Part shown: positions 27,236 through 38,000 of the stretch, piece by piece
Position numbering within the stretch: the first letter of the stretch is position 1
Layout: every line of letters starts with the position of its first letter
NCBI RefSeq assembly: GCF_029323795.1
Contig: NZ_CP119758.1
Location: 2,418,001-2,482,000 of the forward strand
Direction of reading: 5' to 3'
Source of the DNA: Zobellia alginiliquefaciens
GTDB taxonomy: Bacteria; Bacteroidota; Bacteroidia; Flavobacteriales; Flavobacteriaceae
DNA: 64,000 nt
The notes under the pieces: generated by a model
What the model was told of the DNA's origin: nothing
The model's input: only the letters and a program-made list of their open reading frames with translations
Databases searched by the model: none
Program-made: the position numbers and the translations under genes

Positions 27236-28339
27236 CTAGACTTTTATGTAAATCTTCTTTTTATCCAACCAAAGGCCTATACTCCAACAAAAGAGCATAA
27301 AAACCAGAGCAAAGGCTAGAGAACCAAAGTAAGGACCGATCCAACTAAAACCTTTTTCGTACACATAGCTATAAAGTGATTGCTCACCATTAACCCGGAT
27401 AAAGAGAGCGCCAATAGCTACATATTCCGAAAGTAGATAAATGAAAAGCGGGTTCTTCCCAAATACCTCAAAGAAATTGTAATTAACGGGTTTTTTTACA
27501 AAGTCTATGGTATAGACAAGTACGGATAACACTACAATGTCTAGACCCACGGTAAGTGTTACAAAAGAGCTTGTCCATAATTTTTTGTTTACCGGGAAGC
27601 CTAAATCCCATAGATAGGCAACCACCAATAGACCGGCACCCATCAGTAGCATTTTTGCCAGCTTCTCGTAATTCATGCCGCCATCAATAATATATTTTCC
27701 AATAAGATAGCCTACCAAGACGTTACAAATGGAAGGCAGCGTGCTCAAAAGTCCTTCCGGATCAAACGGTATACCATTGCCTATATATAGATGACTATCA
27801 CCTAGTATAAGACGGTCTACGGTTCTGGCAAAGTTTCCTTCAAGGGTATAGTCGCCAAATGCGGCCAACAGTCCCCAATAGCTTAGTAACAAGATAACCG
27901 AAGCTATGATCAGTTGCCTATTGGTTAAAAAGTATATCATCACGGCCCCAATAAAATAACATAAAGCTATGCGTTGGAGTACCCCAAGAATGCGTGTTTC
28001 ACTAAACGGTACGGCAGCAAGGTTACCGGTTTCTGTCCAGGAAACAAACGGGATCCAGTACATGATATACCCGAGTAAAAAAATAATCAAGGTGCGCTTC
28101 GCTATTTTTTTGAATACTTCGGAGAAAGGTTTGTCTCCCCATTTGGTCTTTACAAAAGCAAAGGCGTTACCTACTGCAAATAAAAACGAGGGAAAAACCA
28201 AATCGGTAGGTGTAAAGCCATGCCATTTGGCGTGTAACAGAGGTGAAAAGGTAGAGTTCCAGTCGCCAGGGGTATTTACAATAATCATTAGGCATACGGT
28301 CAATCCCCGGAATACATCGAGCGCTTTAAATCTTTTCAT
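27236..28339 (-). CDS. NagX-like (heparan-alpha-glucosaminide N-acetyltransferase-type) membrane protein, DUF5009
   Basis: The 367-residue protein has about ten membrane helices and opens with RFKALDVFRGLTVCLMIIVN, the signature of the COG4299/DUF5009 family related to eukaryotic HGSNAT. These are thought to transfer acyl groups across the inner membrane to amino sugars. The conserved catalytic region GWHGFTP is seen here as AKWHGFTPTDLVFP. It is the last gene of the SusCD locus, 12 bases after the phosphatase fusion gene. Its presence hints that the imported ligand contains an amino sugar, but this is inference. Confidence 0.88.
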   Translation of the reverse strand: MKRFKALDVFRGLTVCLMIIVNTPGDWNSTFSPLLHAKWHGFTPTDLVFPSFLFAVGNAFAFVKTKWGDKPFSEVFKKIAKRTLIIFLLGYIMYWIPFVSWTETGNLAAVPFSETRILGVLQRIALCYFIGAVMIYFLTNRQLIIASVILLLSYWGLLAAFGDYTLEGNFARTVDRLILGDSHLYIGNGIPFDPEGLLSTLPSICNVLVGYLIGKYIIDGGMNYEKLAKMLLMGAGLLVVAYLWDLGFPVNKKLWTSSFVTLTVGLDIVVLSVLVYTIDFVKKPVNYNFFEVFGKNPLFIYLLSEYVAIGALFIRVNGEQSLYSYVYEKGFSWIGPYFGSLAFALVFMLFCWSIGLWLDKKKIYIKV

Positions 28340-28351
28340 GGTCGGTTACTT

Positions 28352-30160
28352 TTAGTTATCCCCTAAGTTAAGCGCTTTAATTATTTTTTCAAATACATCG
28401 CTGTTTTCGTAGGTGCCTTGAAAATATTGGGAACGGGGCCCATACGCAAATATCGGCACCATTGTGGCCGTATGATCATAGGTTGTAAAAGTTCCTTCAA
28501 TAATACTTTCCTTTAAATTGCCCTGTGGAATGGAAAAACCTCCGGTTTCGTGATCTGCAGTAACTATTACTAAAGTATTTCCAGAAGTGTCTGCAAATTT
28601 TATAGCTTCGGTAATGGCCCTGTCAAAGTCAATTCCTTCGGTAACTATACCACCAACGTTATTGCGGTGCCCGTTGCTATCTATTTGTGCCGCTTCCACC
28701 ATTAAGAAAAATGGTATTTTCTTGGAGTTTAAAAACTCAATGCCGTTTGTTGTTGCTTCGGCTAAGGCATTGCCCCTTCCGTTTAGTACGCCGGGAACAC
28801 CTTCCACGGAAAGAAAATGTCCTAATTTATCAGCTGTATTAGCCCCGATCTCATTGATGTTTTTTACAAGGGTGAAATCTGTCTTTTTCCAATCGAATTC
28901 AAAATCTTCAGAACCACCACCTACAAAAAGAGAAAGTTTACTTTTCAATAGGTCATTGGCAATAAGCTCCGTATCAGAACGGTCTTTTTGATGGGAGAAG
29001 AACGAGGCTGGTGTAGCTCCGGTAACATGGTCAGTAGTAATTACGCCCGAAACAAAATTGTGTTTGGAAAGAAATTCGGGCATGTTTTCAATGGGTTCTC
29101 TATTAGGGTTTAAACCAATAGCTCTATTGTAGGTCTTGGTGCCAGTAGCTAAAGCAGTACCTGCAGCAGCAGAATCTGTGGTAAAATCATCTGAAGATTG
29201 GGTTTTTATAAAACCGATACTTTTTAGTTGAGATAGGGTCAACTCACCTCCATTGGCCAAAACAGCCGATGAAATCTGGTTAAGGCCATTCCCATCTCCA
29301 ATAAGGAATATCACATTCTTTATAGGCATGTCTTTTTGGTCCGTAGCATAGGTTGGTTTATATACTTCCGATTTAATTTCATTTTTATAGGTGCGCTGTT
29401 CCAATGTGTTTACATACGTAGTGGCCTTATGCGGCATATCCGTATTTATAATGTCTACGCCTAGATCAGAAAATGCTTTCCAGGCAGTTTTGGAATCTGG
29501 TGTGCCCCAGAAGCGGAAAGGTTTTTTTAGTGCATGTGCTTTTTTAATGGCTCCGGAGACTTTTTTATAGTCTTCCTCAGTAAGTCTGCCTTTTCCGTTC
29601 CATTCCGAAAAGTTTTTGAAGCTAACACTTATAAAAGCTACTTTTTGCCAATCATCAGAAGCTAGGTTACTTTCTAATTTTTGATGGTCAAAATAAATAA
29701 AGTGGGGATAGGAATCATATGTTTTGGCATCGGGCCTGTGCCCGGAAATGACGATTTTTATATCGGGTCTGGTGGTGATTTCAGGGTATTTTTTAAGAAC
29801 TGCTAGTATCTTTTTTAACGTAGGTTCAGCATCTGATTTAATGTCTAACATGAGCATAAGGCCGGATGGGTCGCCAATGTTGTTTTCTATGGCGTATTTT
29901 AAAGGCTCTAAGTAAAGGACCTGTAAGGTGTTGCCTTCAATGATTTCAGCTTCGGTATGGGTGACATTTAGTTTTCCGTTCTTCAAAAAGACATCGGCCT
30001 CAAGAATATCTAGTCCGTTGGCATAAGCCTTCCAAAACGGGACGCTTTGAAGATAATCGTTATGCGAATGAATGAGTGTTTTCCGGTCTTCTTGTGCGGA
30101 TAAAATCACAAGGCTGAAAAGTGCGATTAAAATGGTAAAATGGATTTTAAATCTCTGCAT
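28352..30160 (-). CDS. Secreted PI-PLC/GDPD-like phosphodiesterase fused to alkaline phosphatase
   Basis: The preferred start is the ATG at 30158-30160, giving a signal peptide (MQRFKIHFTILIALFSLVILSAQ) and 602 residues. The N-terminal part (about 25-260) is a glycerophosphodiesterase/PI-PLC-like barrel: HSHNDY, DILEADVFLKNG and VTHTEAE supply the His and acidic residues of that fold. The C-terminal part (about 275-602) is an alkaline phosphatase with FLIGDGNG, the nucleophile Ser in TTDSAAAGT (near 327), TDHVTGATPASF, IDSNGHRNN and TADHETGG. Such a protein could open a phosphodiester and then release phosphate from the product in the periplasm. It is coexpressed with SusCD, after a terminator-like hairpin. 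Confidence 0.9.
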   Translation of the reverse strand: MQRFKIHFTILIALFSLVILSAQEDRKTLIHSHNDYLQSVPFWKAYANGLDILEADVFLKNGKLNVTHTEAEIIEGNTLQVLYLEPLKYAIENNIGDPSGLMLMLDIKSDAEPTLKKILAVLKKYPEITTRPDIKIVISGHRPDAKTYDSYPHFIYFDHQKLESNLASDDWQKVAFISVSFKNFSEWNGKGRLTEEDYKKVSGAIKKAHALKKPFRFWGTPDSKTAWKAFSDLGVDIINTDMPHKATTYVNTLEQRTYKNEIKSEVYKPTYATDQKDMPIKNVIFLIGDGNGLNQISSAVLANGGELTLSQLKSIGFIKTQSSDDFTTDSAAAGTALATGTKTYNRAIGLNPNREPIENMPEFLSKHNFVSGVITTDHVTGATPASFFSHQKDRSDTELIANDLLKSKLSLFVGGGSEDFEFDWKKTDFTLVKNINEIGANTADKLGHFLSVEGVPGVLNGRGNALAEATTNGIEFLNSKKIPFFLMVEAAQIDSNGHRNNVGGIVTEGIDFDRAITEAIKFADTSGNTLVIVTADHETGGFSIPQGNLKESIIEGTFTTYDHTATMVPIFAYGPRSQYFQGTYENSDVFEKIIKALNLGDN

Positions 30161-30172
30161 GGGTTGAAATTG

Positions 30173-30205
30173 AAAAAAGGGCGCTCCATAAGGTAGCACC
30201 CTTTT
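30173..30205 (-). terminator. Terminator/attenuator between susD-like gene and phosphatase fusion gene
   Basis: On the minus strand, AAAAGGGTGCT (30205-30195) pairs with AGCGCCCTTTT (30185-30175), with one G-U pair and a 9-base loop, and is followed by more T's. It lies just before the phosphatase start and would make expression of SusCD higher than that of the enzyme genes. Confidence 0.8.
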
Positions 30206-30244
30206 AGTGAAAAAACTAAACTAACTAACGAACTATTTTTAATG

Positions 30245-31834
30245 TTACCATCCTTTATTTTGGGGGATTCCAGATGATTCAATAACTGTACTTGGTATAG
30301 GCCAAACGTGCATGTAGGAAGCGTCAAAATTTCTAGCCGGCCAAACAATCTCTGAGGTGTACGGAGAGTCCGGGTTGGAACGATCTGTATAAATACGGCC
30401 GTATATTGGCTCAGCATAGGTAGCAGCGGCATCTCCCCAACGTACAAGATCAAAATGTCTGTTGGCAAATTCGCCGGCCAATTCTACTCGTCTTTCATGT
30501 TTTAAATCCTCCATAGTGGCATTGGTAATTGCAGGAAGACCCGCTCTTTCACGAACCATATTCAATGGGGCATCACCATTTTTTCCATCCATAATTAATG
30601 CTTCGGCTTTCATAAGTAAAACTTCCGCGTAGCGCATTAGTGGAACATTGTATACTGTAGATGGGTCATCTCCATTACTGTTCAGATAAGTTCCGATAGG
30701 ATTTTCGAACTGGAACTCATACATGTATTTGTTGAATTGAAACCCGGATAAAGAGTTCTCCGATTGGTATCTTCGGTCTTCTCCGAAAAAGGTAAAGTCA
30801 TCGCCAAAATTTAAAATGGTAACCGCCTTTCTAGCATCATCTGCTTCAAACTCATTGTACAATCCTTCGGAAGGCGTATAATAGCCCCAGCCATTATATT
30901 TACCCCAACCCTTGTTCTCTAGCATAACACCGGTTAGAATGCTGCCTTTGTCCACTCCGGAGTTTACGGACCAAATATATTCGCTGGTCCAATTGTTTAA
31001 ATGACTGTGCAGTTCTCGGTAATCTTGTGATGGATTGCCCGTGTTGATCAATGCTCTGCCAGACCCGCTGTTGGTAACGGCATCCACATGTTTCACCACC
31101 TCGGCATATCTAGAAGCATCATATTGTGCCCAGTAGAGGTTGGTTTTTGCCATGTATGCCAATGCAGCATCTCTATGAGGGCGGCCATAATTTTCGGAAG
31201 AATAGTCGGTAAACAAGGGCAGTAATTCGGCAGCTTTCATTAAATCTGCTTCTATCTGCTTGTAATTTTCGACAACACTTGCCGGTCTTGAGTAGCTACC
31301 GGGTTCATCGTTCATATTCTCTTCCGTAATGATGGGGACACCCCCGTTTTCTCCATTATCTCCATAGGTATGGGCTACCCAGAAATAACTGAAAGCACGC
31401 ATAAAATAAGCTTCTCCTAAATATTGGTTTTTTAGGGTTTCGCTAATATCCATATTGGGTACATTTAGAATAACATCATTGGCACGACGTATTACTTTAT
31501 AGCTATTGGGGTAGCAAGTTGAGGTGTAACCGCCTTCGCCACCGGTGATATTAAAGTCTTTGATATTATCTGCAGAAGCTTTAATACGACCCGTAATCAT
31601 ATCGTCCGAAGCGTTAATGTACCAGAAGAAACCTCTAGAGAACATCTCTTGGTCGGTCATATAGGCGTACATACTGTTCACCGCTTCCGAGGCATCTTGC
31701 TCGGAGGTCCAAAAGTTGGCGTAAGATGTGCTTCCAAGCGGACTTACCTCTGTGAAATCGTCTGAGCATGTAATGAGGTTTAGACCTGCTAGACCTACTA
31801 CCAAACTCATTGTTTTTATTCTATTGAATTTCAT
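30245..31834 (-). CDS. SusD/RagB-family surface lipoprotein
   Basis: The 529-residue lipoprotein has its anchor Cys at 23 (LNLITCSDDF). The SusD helical TPR-like N-terminal region is visible in LGEAYFMRAFSYFWVAHTYGD, and the C-terminal RagB signature in LMRYAEVLLMKAEAL, RRVELAGEFANRHFDLVRWGD and YMHVWPIPSTVI. It forms the lid of the SusC channel and captures the ligand outside the cell. It follows SusC by 18 bases. The ligand cannot be told from sequence. The neighbouring phosphodiesterase-phosphatase suggests a phosphorylated compound. Confidence 0.95.
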   Translation of the reverse strand: MKFNRIKTMSLVVGLAGLNLITCSDDFTEVSPLGSTSYANFWTSEQDASEAVNSMYAYMTDQEMFSRGFFWYINASDDMITGRIKASADNIKDFNITGGEGGYTSTCYPNSYKVIRRANDVILNVPNMDISETLKNQYLGEAYFMRAFSYFWVAHTYGDNGENGGVPIITEENMNDEPGSYSRPASVVENYKQIEADLMKAAELLPLFTDYSSENYGRPHRDAALAYMAKTNLYWAQYDASRYAEVVKHVDAVTNSGSGRALINTGNPSQDYRELHSHLNNWTSEYIWSVNSGVDKGSILTGVMLENKGWGKYNGWGYYTPSEGLYNEFEADDARKAVTILNFGDDFTFFGEDRRYQSENSLSGFQFNKYMYEFQFENPIGTYLNSNGDDPSTVYNVPLMRYAEVLLMKAEALIMDGKNGDAPLNMVRERAGLPAITNATMEDLKHERRVELAGEFANRHFDLVRWGDAAATYAEPIYGRIYTDRSNPDSPYTSEIVWPARNFDASYMHVWPIPSTVIESSGIPQNKGW

Positions 31835-31852
31835 TTTTTAGTTTTTTTTTGG

Positions 31853-34800
31853 TTAGAGCGATAATGATAAACCTGCAGTGATGGTTCTTGATAATGGATA
31901 TCGTGCAACATCTAATCCTTTGCCACCAACCTCAGGATCAATACCTGTATAATCCGTTATCGTAAATAGGTTTTCTGCTGAAATGTAGAAACGTAGAGAT
32001 GAGCCGGGCAATAGGGAACGCATAATACGGTCATCTACAGTGTAGCCCAACGTAACATTTTTCATTCTTAAATACGAAGCGTCTTCAAGATACCAGCTAG
32101 AGGCCAAGCCAAAGTTCTGGTTGTCATCTTTTGTTGACAATCTAGGTGTTGTGGCACTGGTATTGGTAGTGGACCAAGCATCAAGCACTCTGTTGTCTAG
32201 ATTGTAACCTGTTAATGAAGCGTTATAAGTAGAGAATTTATAGCCATTGAAAACTTCAACACCAGAAACTCCTTGGAACAGCATACCTAAATCAAAGTTT
32301 TTATAATTTAGGTTTAAACCGAAGTTGTATGTGAAATCTGGTTGGTAGCTATCGTAGAACACTTTGTCATTGTCATCTATCTTACCATCATTATTGCTAT
32401 CTGCAAATTTGAAATCTCCTGGCTGTGCGTTAGGCTGTATTAAGTTACCCTCTTTTGTATGGGCGTCAATTTCTGACTGATTTTGAAATATACCCAATTG
32501 AGGAACTACATAAACGGAATATAATGACCTTCCTACTTCGGAGCGGTACGGTCTAAGTACACCTCTTACATTATCCGAATGTGCAATAAAATCAATACCA
32601 CTGCTGTTGTATCCATCTAAGTTTACCAATTCATTGTCCAGCACACTGGTATTGGCATTGAGGGTGAAATCTAAGTCGCCGACCTTGTTGGAGTAGCTGG
32701 CCGAGATTTCAAAACCATTGTTTTTAACCTCTCCGCCATTCACGTCTGCAGCGCTTGTACCTTGGTGTAAATCTTCAAGCCCTGGCAATATCATGCCTTT
32801 GGTGTTTTTTTCGAAATAATCAAAAGTAAGGCTCAGAGTATTATTGAATAGTGCAGCATCAAGACCAAAGTTGATGGATTCCGAAACTTCCCAATTAAGG
32901 TTTGGATTGGATTGTTTTCCAACATACGAACCTTTGTCGTCAAAAGAAGCATCTTCTCCAATGGTAACAACAGTGGTATTCAAAGGAACATCAAATGAAT
33001 AATAGCCTACCGAATTAATATTTCCTATTTGTCCCCAAGAAGCTCTGAATTTTAGATCATTAATAGCTCCAACATTAAAGAAGGACTCATCTGATAATCT
33101 CCACCCAACTGTTGCGGATGGAAAATTGTCCGCTTGGTTATTGGCGGCAAGTCGTGAGGTCATATCTCTTCTGATACTTCCAGAAATAAAATAACGGTTC
33201 TTGTAATTGTACATTACCCTGCCTATGGCGGAGGTTAATGCATCTTCATACACTTCTGTTGTTGGATTTCTAATCACGGAAGCATTGGATAGATACTGGT
33301 TAAATGCCTCTTCATTACTGAAGCCTTCGCCTCTGCTGGATAATTTTTCAAAATCAGTATGCTGAGAAGAATAAATGGCCGTTACATCTAGATTATGGTC
33401 TCCAAATGATTGTTTGTAGCTCAGCTGATTGTCCCATACCCAACGGTTTGTTGTGGCGTTAGACTGATCCAGATAATTGTTAGGGTTGGAACGGCCTAAC
33501 TCTGGTACTCTAGGCTGAAACCTTTTGTACTCTGTATTGGTGTAACTGTAGGAGTAATTGGTCTTAAAGGATAGTCCGTTTATAATATCGTATTTTAAAA
33601 ATACGTTGGCATTTAAAAAGTTGGTAGGTGAGGTGGTGGTTGGCCGCAACAATAACGCCAATGGGTTGTAGACATCTCCATAAGCTCCTGCAAATTGCGA
33701 TAATTCTTCTGGTGCTACACCGGCAAAACTACCATCTGCATAACGTGTGGGGGACGCAGAAGGCATGTAAATTGCGTTGATGATCGTTCCTGAGTACGGA
33801 TTGTCCGTATTGGTTCCTACAGCTTCGGAGCGTGAGAAATAAACATTCTCTCCAATCTTTATTTTATCCGAAAGGTCAAAATCCGACTTCACCCTAAAAT
33901 TATACCGTTCTGAGCTGGTGCCTTCCAAAAGACCGTTTCTTTTGGTATAGCCAAATGAGGTTAGGTAGTTCATGCTTTCTCCCGCACCGCTAATATTAAC
34001 ATTGGCATTGTTCATTCCCGCTGGGCGAAAAATAGCATCTACCCAATTGGTACGGTTTACTTGTCCGTAAGGGTTTTGTTCGGCGTCATGTGCGGATTGT
34101 CTAGGTGTACCTGCGTTATCTGCAGCTGTATTGTATACATTGGCTTGCTCTTGTGCCGTAAGTGGTGTAGGCAAATTAGTGGCTTCTTGGATACCACCAT
34201 AGTAATCTACAGTAATGCGAGGTTTTCCTATTTCACCTTTTTTGGTCTGGATAACAATAACACCAGATGCCGCTTGCGCGCCGTAAATAGCTGCTGATGC
34301 CGCATCTTTAAGAACGGAAACCGAAGCAATATCATTAGGGTTAATGGCCGGACCATAGTAAGGAACACCATCTACAACCGTAAGTGGTTGCTCATTGGCG
34401 AAAGTTCCCAAACCACGTATAACTACGTTACCGCTAGAGGTGGGGTCACCACCTTGACTAAGTACCGTTACCCCCGCAACGTTACCTTGCAAGAACTCCG
34501 TAATGTTGGCAACAGGTCGTGAGGCAATGCTCTCCACGTTGTTGACCGTTGCAATTGCTGTGGTTAAATCACCTTTTCTAGAAGAACCGTAGCCAATAAG
34601 AACTACTTCATCTAAAAAACTAGCTTCTTCACTTAAAGCTACATTTAGGGTTTGATCTCCTGAAAAAGGTATTTCCTTACTGGCAAAACCTAATGAAGAG
34701 AAAACCAATGTTCCGCTTTCTTCTGAAATGTTTATAGTAAAGTTACCGTCAAAGTCTGTGGAGGTTCCTATTTGATTACCTCCTTTTAATATAATGGATA

Positions 34801-34918
34801 CAGAGGGAATTGGCATCCCGTCCATTTCGGAAACTACCGTTCCCTTTACTGTTACTTGCGAATAAGAAAAGGAAATACATCCTAATGCTATTAGCAGAAC
34901 TAAGTACACTTTTTTCAT
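31853..34918 (-). CDS. SusC/RagA-family TonB-linked outer membrane protein
   Basis: The 1021-residue receptor has a signal peptide (to SYS/QV, about residue 20), a carboxypeptidase-regulatory-like domain (about 22-105), the SusC motif in the plug region (EVVLIGYGSSRKGDLTTAI) and GVIVIQTKKG, followed by a large barrel ending TAGLSLSL. It imports ligand captured by the SusD partner using TonB energy. It is the first gene of the operon, placed 180 bases from the regulator gene, with repeated motifs in the gap that could be the regulator's binding sites. Confidence 0.95.
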   Translation of the reverse strand: MKKVYLVLLIALGCISFSYSQVTVKGTVVSEMDGMPIPSVSIILKGGNQIGTSTDFDGNFTINISEESGTLVFSSLGFASKEIPFSGDQTLNVALSEEASFLDEVVLIGYGSSRKGDLTTAIATVNNVESIASRPVANITEFLQGNVAGVTVLSQGGDPTSSGNVVIRGLGTFANEQPLTVVDGVPYYGPAINPNDIASVSVLKDAASAAIYGAQAASGVIVIQTKKGEIGKPRITVDYYGGIQEATNLPTPLTAQEQANVYNTAADNAGTPRQSAHDAEQNPYGQVNRTNWVDAIFRPAGMNNANVNISGAGESMNYLTSFGYTKRNGLLEGTSSERYNFRVKSDFDLSDKIKIGENVYFSRSEAVGTNTDNPYSGTIINAIYMPSASPTRYADGSFAGVAPEELSQFAGAYGDVYNPLALLLRPTTTSPTNFLNANVFLKYDIINGLSFKTNYSYSYTNTEYKRFQPRVPELGRSNPNNYLDQSNATTNRWVWDNQLSYKQSFGDHNLDVTAIYSSQHTDFEKLSSRGEGFSNEEAFNQYLSNASVIRNPTTEVYEDALTSAIGRVMYNYKNRYFISGSIRRDMTSRLAANNQADNFPSATVGWRLSDESFFNVGAINDLKFRASWGQIGNINSVGYYSFDVPLNTTVVTIGEDASFDDKGSYVGKQSNPNLNWEVSESINFGLDAALFNNTLSLTFDYFEKNTKGMILPGLEDLHQGTSAADVNGGEVKNNGFEISASYSNKVGDLDFTLNANTSVLDNELVNLDGYNSSGIDFIAHSDNVRGVLRPYRSEVGRSLYSVYVVPQLGIFQNQSEIDAHTKEGNLIQPNAQPGDFKFADSNNDGKIDDNDKVFYDSYQPDFTYNFGLNLNYKNFDLGMLFQGVSGVEVFNGYKFSTYNASLTGYNLDNRVLDAWSTTNTSATTPRLSTKDDNQNFGLASSWYLEDASYLRMKNVTLGYTVDDRIMRSLLPGSSLRFYISAENLFTITDYTGIDPEVGGKGLDVARYPLSRTITAGLSLSL

Positions 34919-34950
34919 TTAGTTGATTTTTTTAGAATTGGATTACCGTT

Positions 34951-34958
34951 CAAAAGTA
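34951..34958 (-). promoter_or_regulatory. Bacteroidota -7 promoter element for the SusC operon
   Basis: On the minus strand TACTTTTG matches the -7 consensus TAnnTTTG of this phylum, 33 bases before the SusC start codon. A convincing -33 TTTG is not seen (CTGG at the right distance), as expected for an activator-dependent promoter. Confidence 0.5.
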
Positions 34959-34992
34959 GATGGCGGCATTGCTTAACCAGATGAAAAAAGAA

Positions 34993-35051
34993 TCACAAAG
35001 GTGCACTTATGACTCACAAAAGGGGGTGAATGGTTTCTTTTTAGTGCACTT
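34993..35051. promoter_or_regulatory. Direct repeats upstream of SusC promoter (candidate regulator sites)
   Basis: GTGCACTT occurs at 35001-35008 and 35044-35051, 43 bases apart (about four helical turns). TCACAAA occurs at 34993-34999 and 35014-35020, 21 bases apart (two turns). They sit 35-95 bases upstream of the -7 element, where an AraC-type activator would bind. Confidence 0.5.
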
Positions 35052-35098
35052 TTGTTACAATAATTATAGCGTAACCTTGTGATAATATGCTGATAACA

Positions 35099-38000
35099 TT
35101 AAACCTTTGAGGTTTTTGCCCGATATTCTTTTGGGCTACACTCAAAATTTTTCTTAAAGAGGCGGCTAAAGTATTTGGGATCGTTAAAACCACATTCCAT
35201 ACTTATTTCTGAGATGTTCAAAGTGTGGTTTTTGAGAAGATATTCTGCTTTTTGCAGACGTAGTTTTATAATCACGTCAGAAGGAGATTGTTGCAACACT
35301 TCCTTAAAAGCTCGATAGCATTTTATTTTCGATACAAACAGCATTTCCTTTAGTTTTTGAACGTTGAAAGAAGGGTCGTTCAGGTTCTCATTGATAAGGT
35401 TCAATGCCTTTTTTACCAATTTTTCGTTCACGGATAAAGTTTGGTCTTCAGTAAACGGGGTTTCAAAAAACAGGTGTTTAGATGAATTGTTGGCGTATTT
35501 TTTTCTTACGGATAAAAGTTTGGTAAGCTTACTTTGGATAAAAGACTTGCTTACAGGTAATTGTATAAAGGCATCCACGCCCAGCTCAGTGGTCTGTAGA
35601 CGTAAAGAATGGTCAATATCTTCTGAGATGTATAGTATAGGCAGCGTAATTTGTACACCGTTGTGCTTGGTAAGGTGAAAGAGTTTCACCAGCTGTTCGT
35701 CAATAGGTACATTGTACAGTATTAAACAGTGGATATCAACATGTTTTATGGCCGAAGCAATTGCTGCCGTAGTTCGCTCAAATACCAAATTGTTTTCCTG
35801 GTGATCAAACAATTGAAATGCAGGTAGGTAATCATTATCATTACAGAAGATAAGGATGTTATTTTTATCGGAGGGTAGTTTTTCGTTCAGGTCTAAATGC
35901 TTCCAGAGCACTTCTTCAATCTTATTAGAATCAGTATCCACCACATTTATGGGTAGATGTACGGTGATCGTTAAGTTGTTCTCATGGCTCACCGTAAGAG
36001 TGCCCTCCATAGCCGTTAAAAGGGTGTTTGCCGCTCTAAAATACGGACTGTAATGCTGTATGCTAAAAAAATTATCGATTAAGACTTTACTGTCGGACTC
36101 CACATGGAGTTCAAGAGACTCTTTTGTTATTACGCTTACTTTTAGATAACTGCCTTTGGAAATGTATTTTAAGATATCGTTAAACAGATATTTGAAAAAT
36201 AGTTTAAATCGTAGAGAATCTAATTCAACCCATTGGTTTTCTATAGCCAGTGAATAGTCCAGATTTACCTTGGATTTTTTGGCCTGTACCGAAAGTCCGT
36301 CTATAAGAGCTTTTACCGTCTGCTTTATTTTGGTGGCCGATTTTTTTAATTCGCCAATATCTTTAGAATTGGTAAGGTAGTCCCACTCAGAAAGCAATGT
36401 GATCAGTTTACTGGATTCGGCATTGATGTTCAGTTTTGCACTTTCATCTTCAATAAGAGTTTTAGAGTTTTCAATTATTTTAGAAACAGGTTCTTTAAAC
36501 TCGGACAGAACAAAGGTCTTGAACTTTTCAATTTCAAAATCTTCATTCTTTAATTGATGATAGGAGTTTAGCAGTTCTTCTCTCTGGCGATTTATCTCCT
36601 TGTTCTTTTCATCCAGTGTCTGGTTTACTTTAATTAAGCGTTCCTTTTGCCGGTTAATGGTATCGGTTCTTTCTTCTATTTTTAGTTCTAGTTCTCTCTG
36701 GTTTTTTGCTATGTTCCTATTTCTGGTTAAAACCCAAATCGTGAAAGTGGTAAGTGAAGTAATTAGCAGTAGAATATAGAACCAAGTGGTTTTGTAAAAT
36801 GGTTTTTGGATTATTATAGGTATACTGGAAATGGCCAGGTCATTGGCCAAAGAATTTTTGACTTCAAATTTATATTCCCCATCGGGGATATTTGTATATT
36901 GAATAGGATTGTTCTTGAACGTTTGAAAACCGTTGTCATAGCCCGATAGTTTATATAGGACCTTATTGTTTGGGTCGTTGGAAAAAACAATAGGTTCAAT
37001 TTTTATCTCTAATGAGTTTTCTCCGTAACTTTTAGTAATGCCTTGCGAGAATTCTCTAGTGTTGTCTATATTTATTTTTAGTTTGGGCAGTTCTTTTGTG
37101 ATGTTCAAGGAAGCAGGGGAGAAGTAGTTTAATCCATTAATTCCGGCAAAGAACAAGGTGCCTTTTCGGTCTTGGTAGTAAGCACCTTCTGAAAATTCCC
37201 GAGCCTGCCAACCTTCATCCATATTTAATGGGGTTACCACAAAATTACTTCGTTCTACCGTGGCTATTCCTTTAGTGGTGCTTATCCAAATTTTATCACC
37301 TTCTAAAAGCAGACCGTATACCATATGGCTGGGAAGCCCTTCGTTTTCGGAAATATTATGAACAATCCCTTCATTTTTATCATATACACTGATTCCCCCT
37401 AAGCTTGCAATCCAATAATAGCCAGATTGTTTGTCCTTAAAAGAGGAAAAGACACTATTACCTAAAATACCGTCATTAACGGTGATTTTTTCCAATGCAC
37501 CAGTGTCTACCTCCAGTATAAAAAAACCTTGATTTTCTGTGCTGATCAAAAGTTCATTATCTGCAAATGTGATATTTCTAATATGATATTCGTTAAGCGC
37601 GTTTTGACCTTTAAAAGGTTCAAAGGTGTTGGTTTTTAAATTGAATTTAGCAGCTCCTCCCCAGCAGGAAATCCAAAGGTTGTTTTGGTGGTCTTCATGA
37701 AAAGAATAATTTCTGTCATTGGGAAAGGCATCAATATTCTTGGATTCATATAGTTGGTACGTATGGTCTGTTATTCTAATAATTCCGGCATAGGTTCCAA
37801 CCCAAATCTCACCTTCGGAAGTGGTGTATAAAGAACGAATACGCTCCCAATCTCCGTTCTCTTGGGCTTCTTGAACATTATATTTTACAAAACAACCTAG
37901 GTCCAGATCAAAATAAAGAAGCCCCTGTGTATAATAGCCTAGCCAAATTCTACTTTTAAAATCGGTAGTAATGGCCCGTATGGTTTCATTGGGTAGGTGC

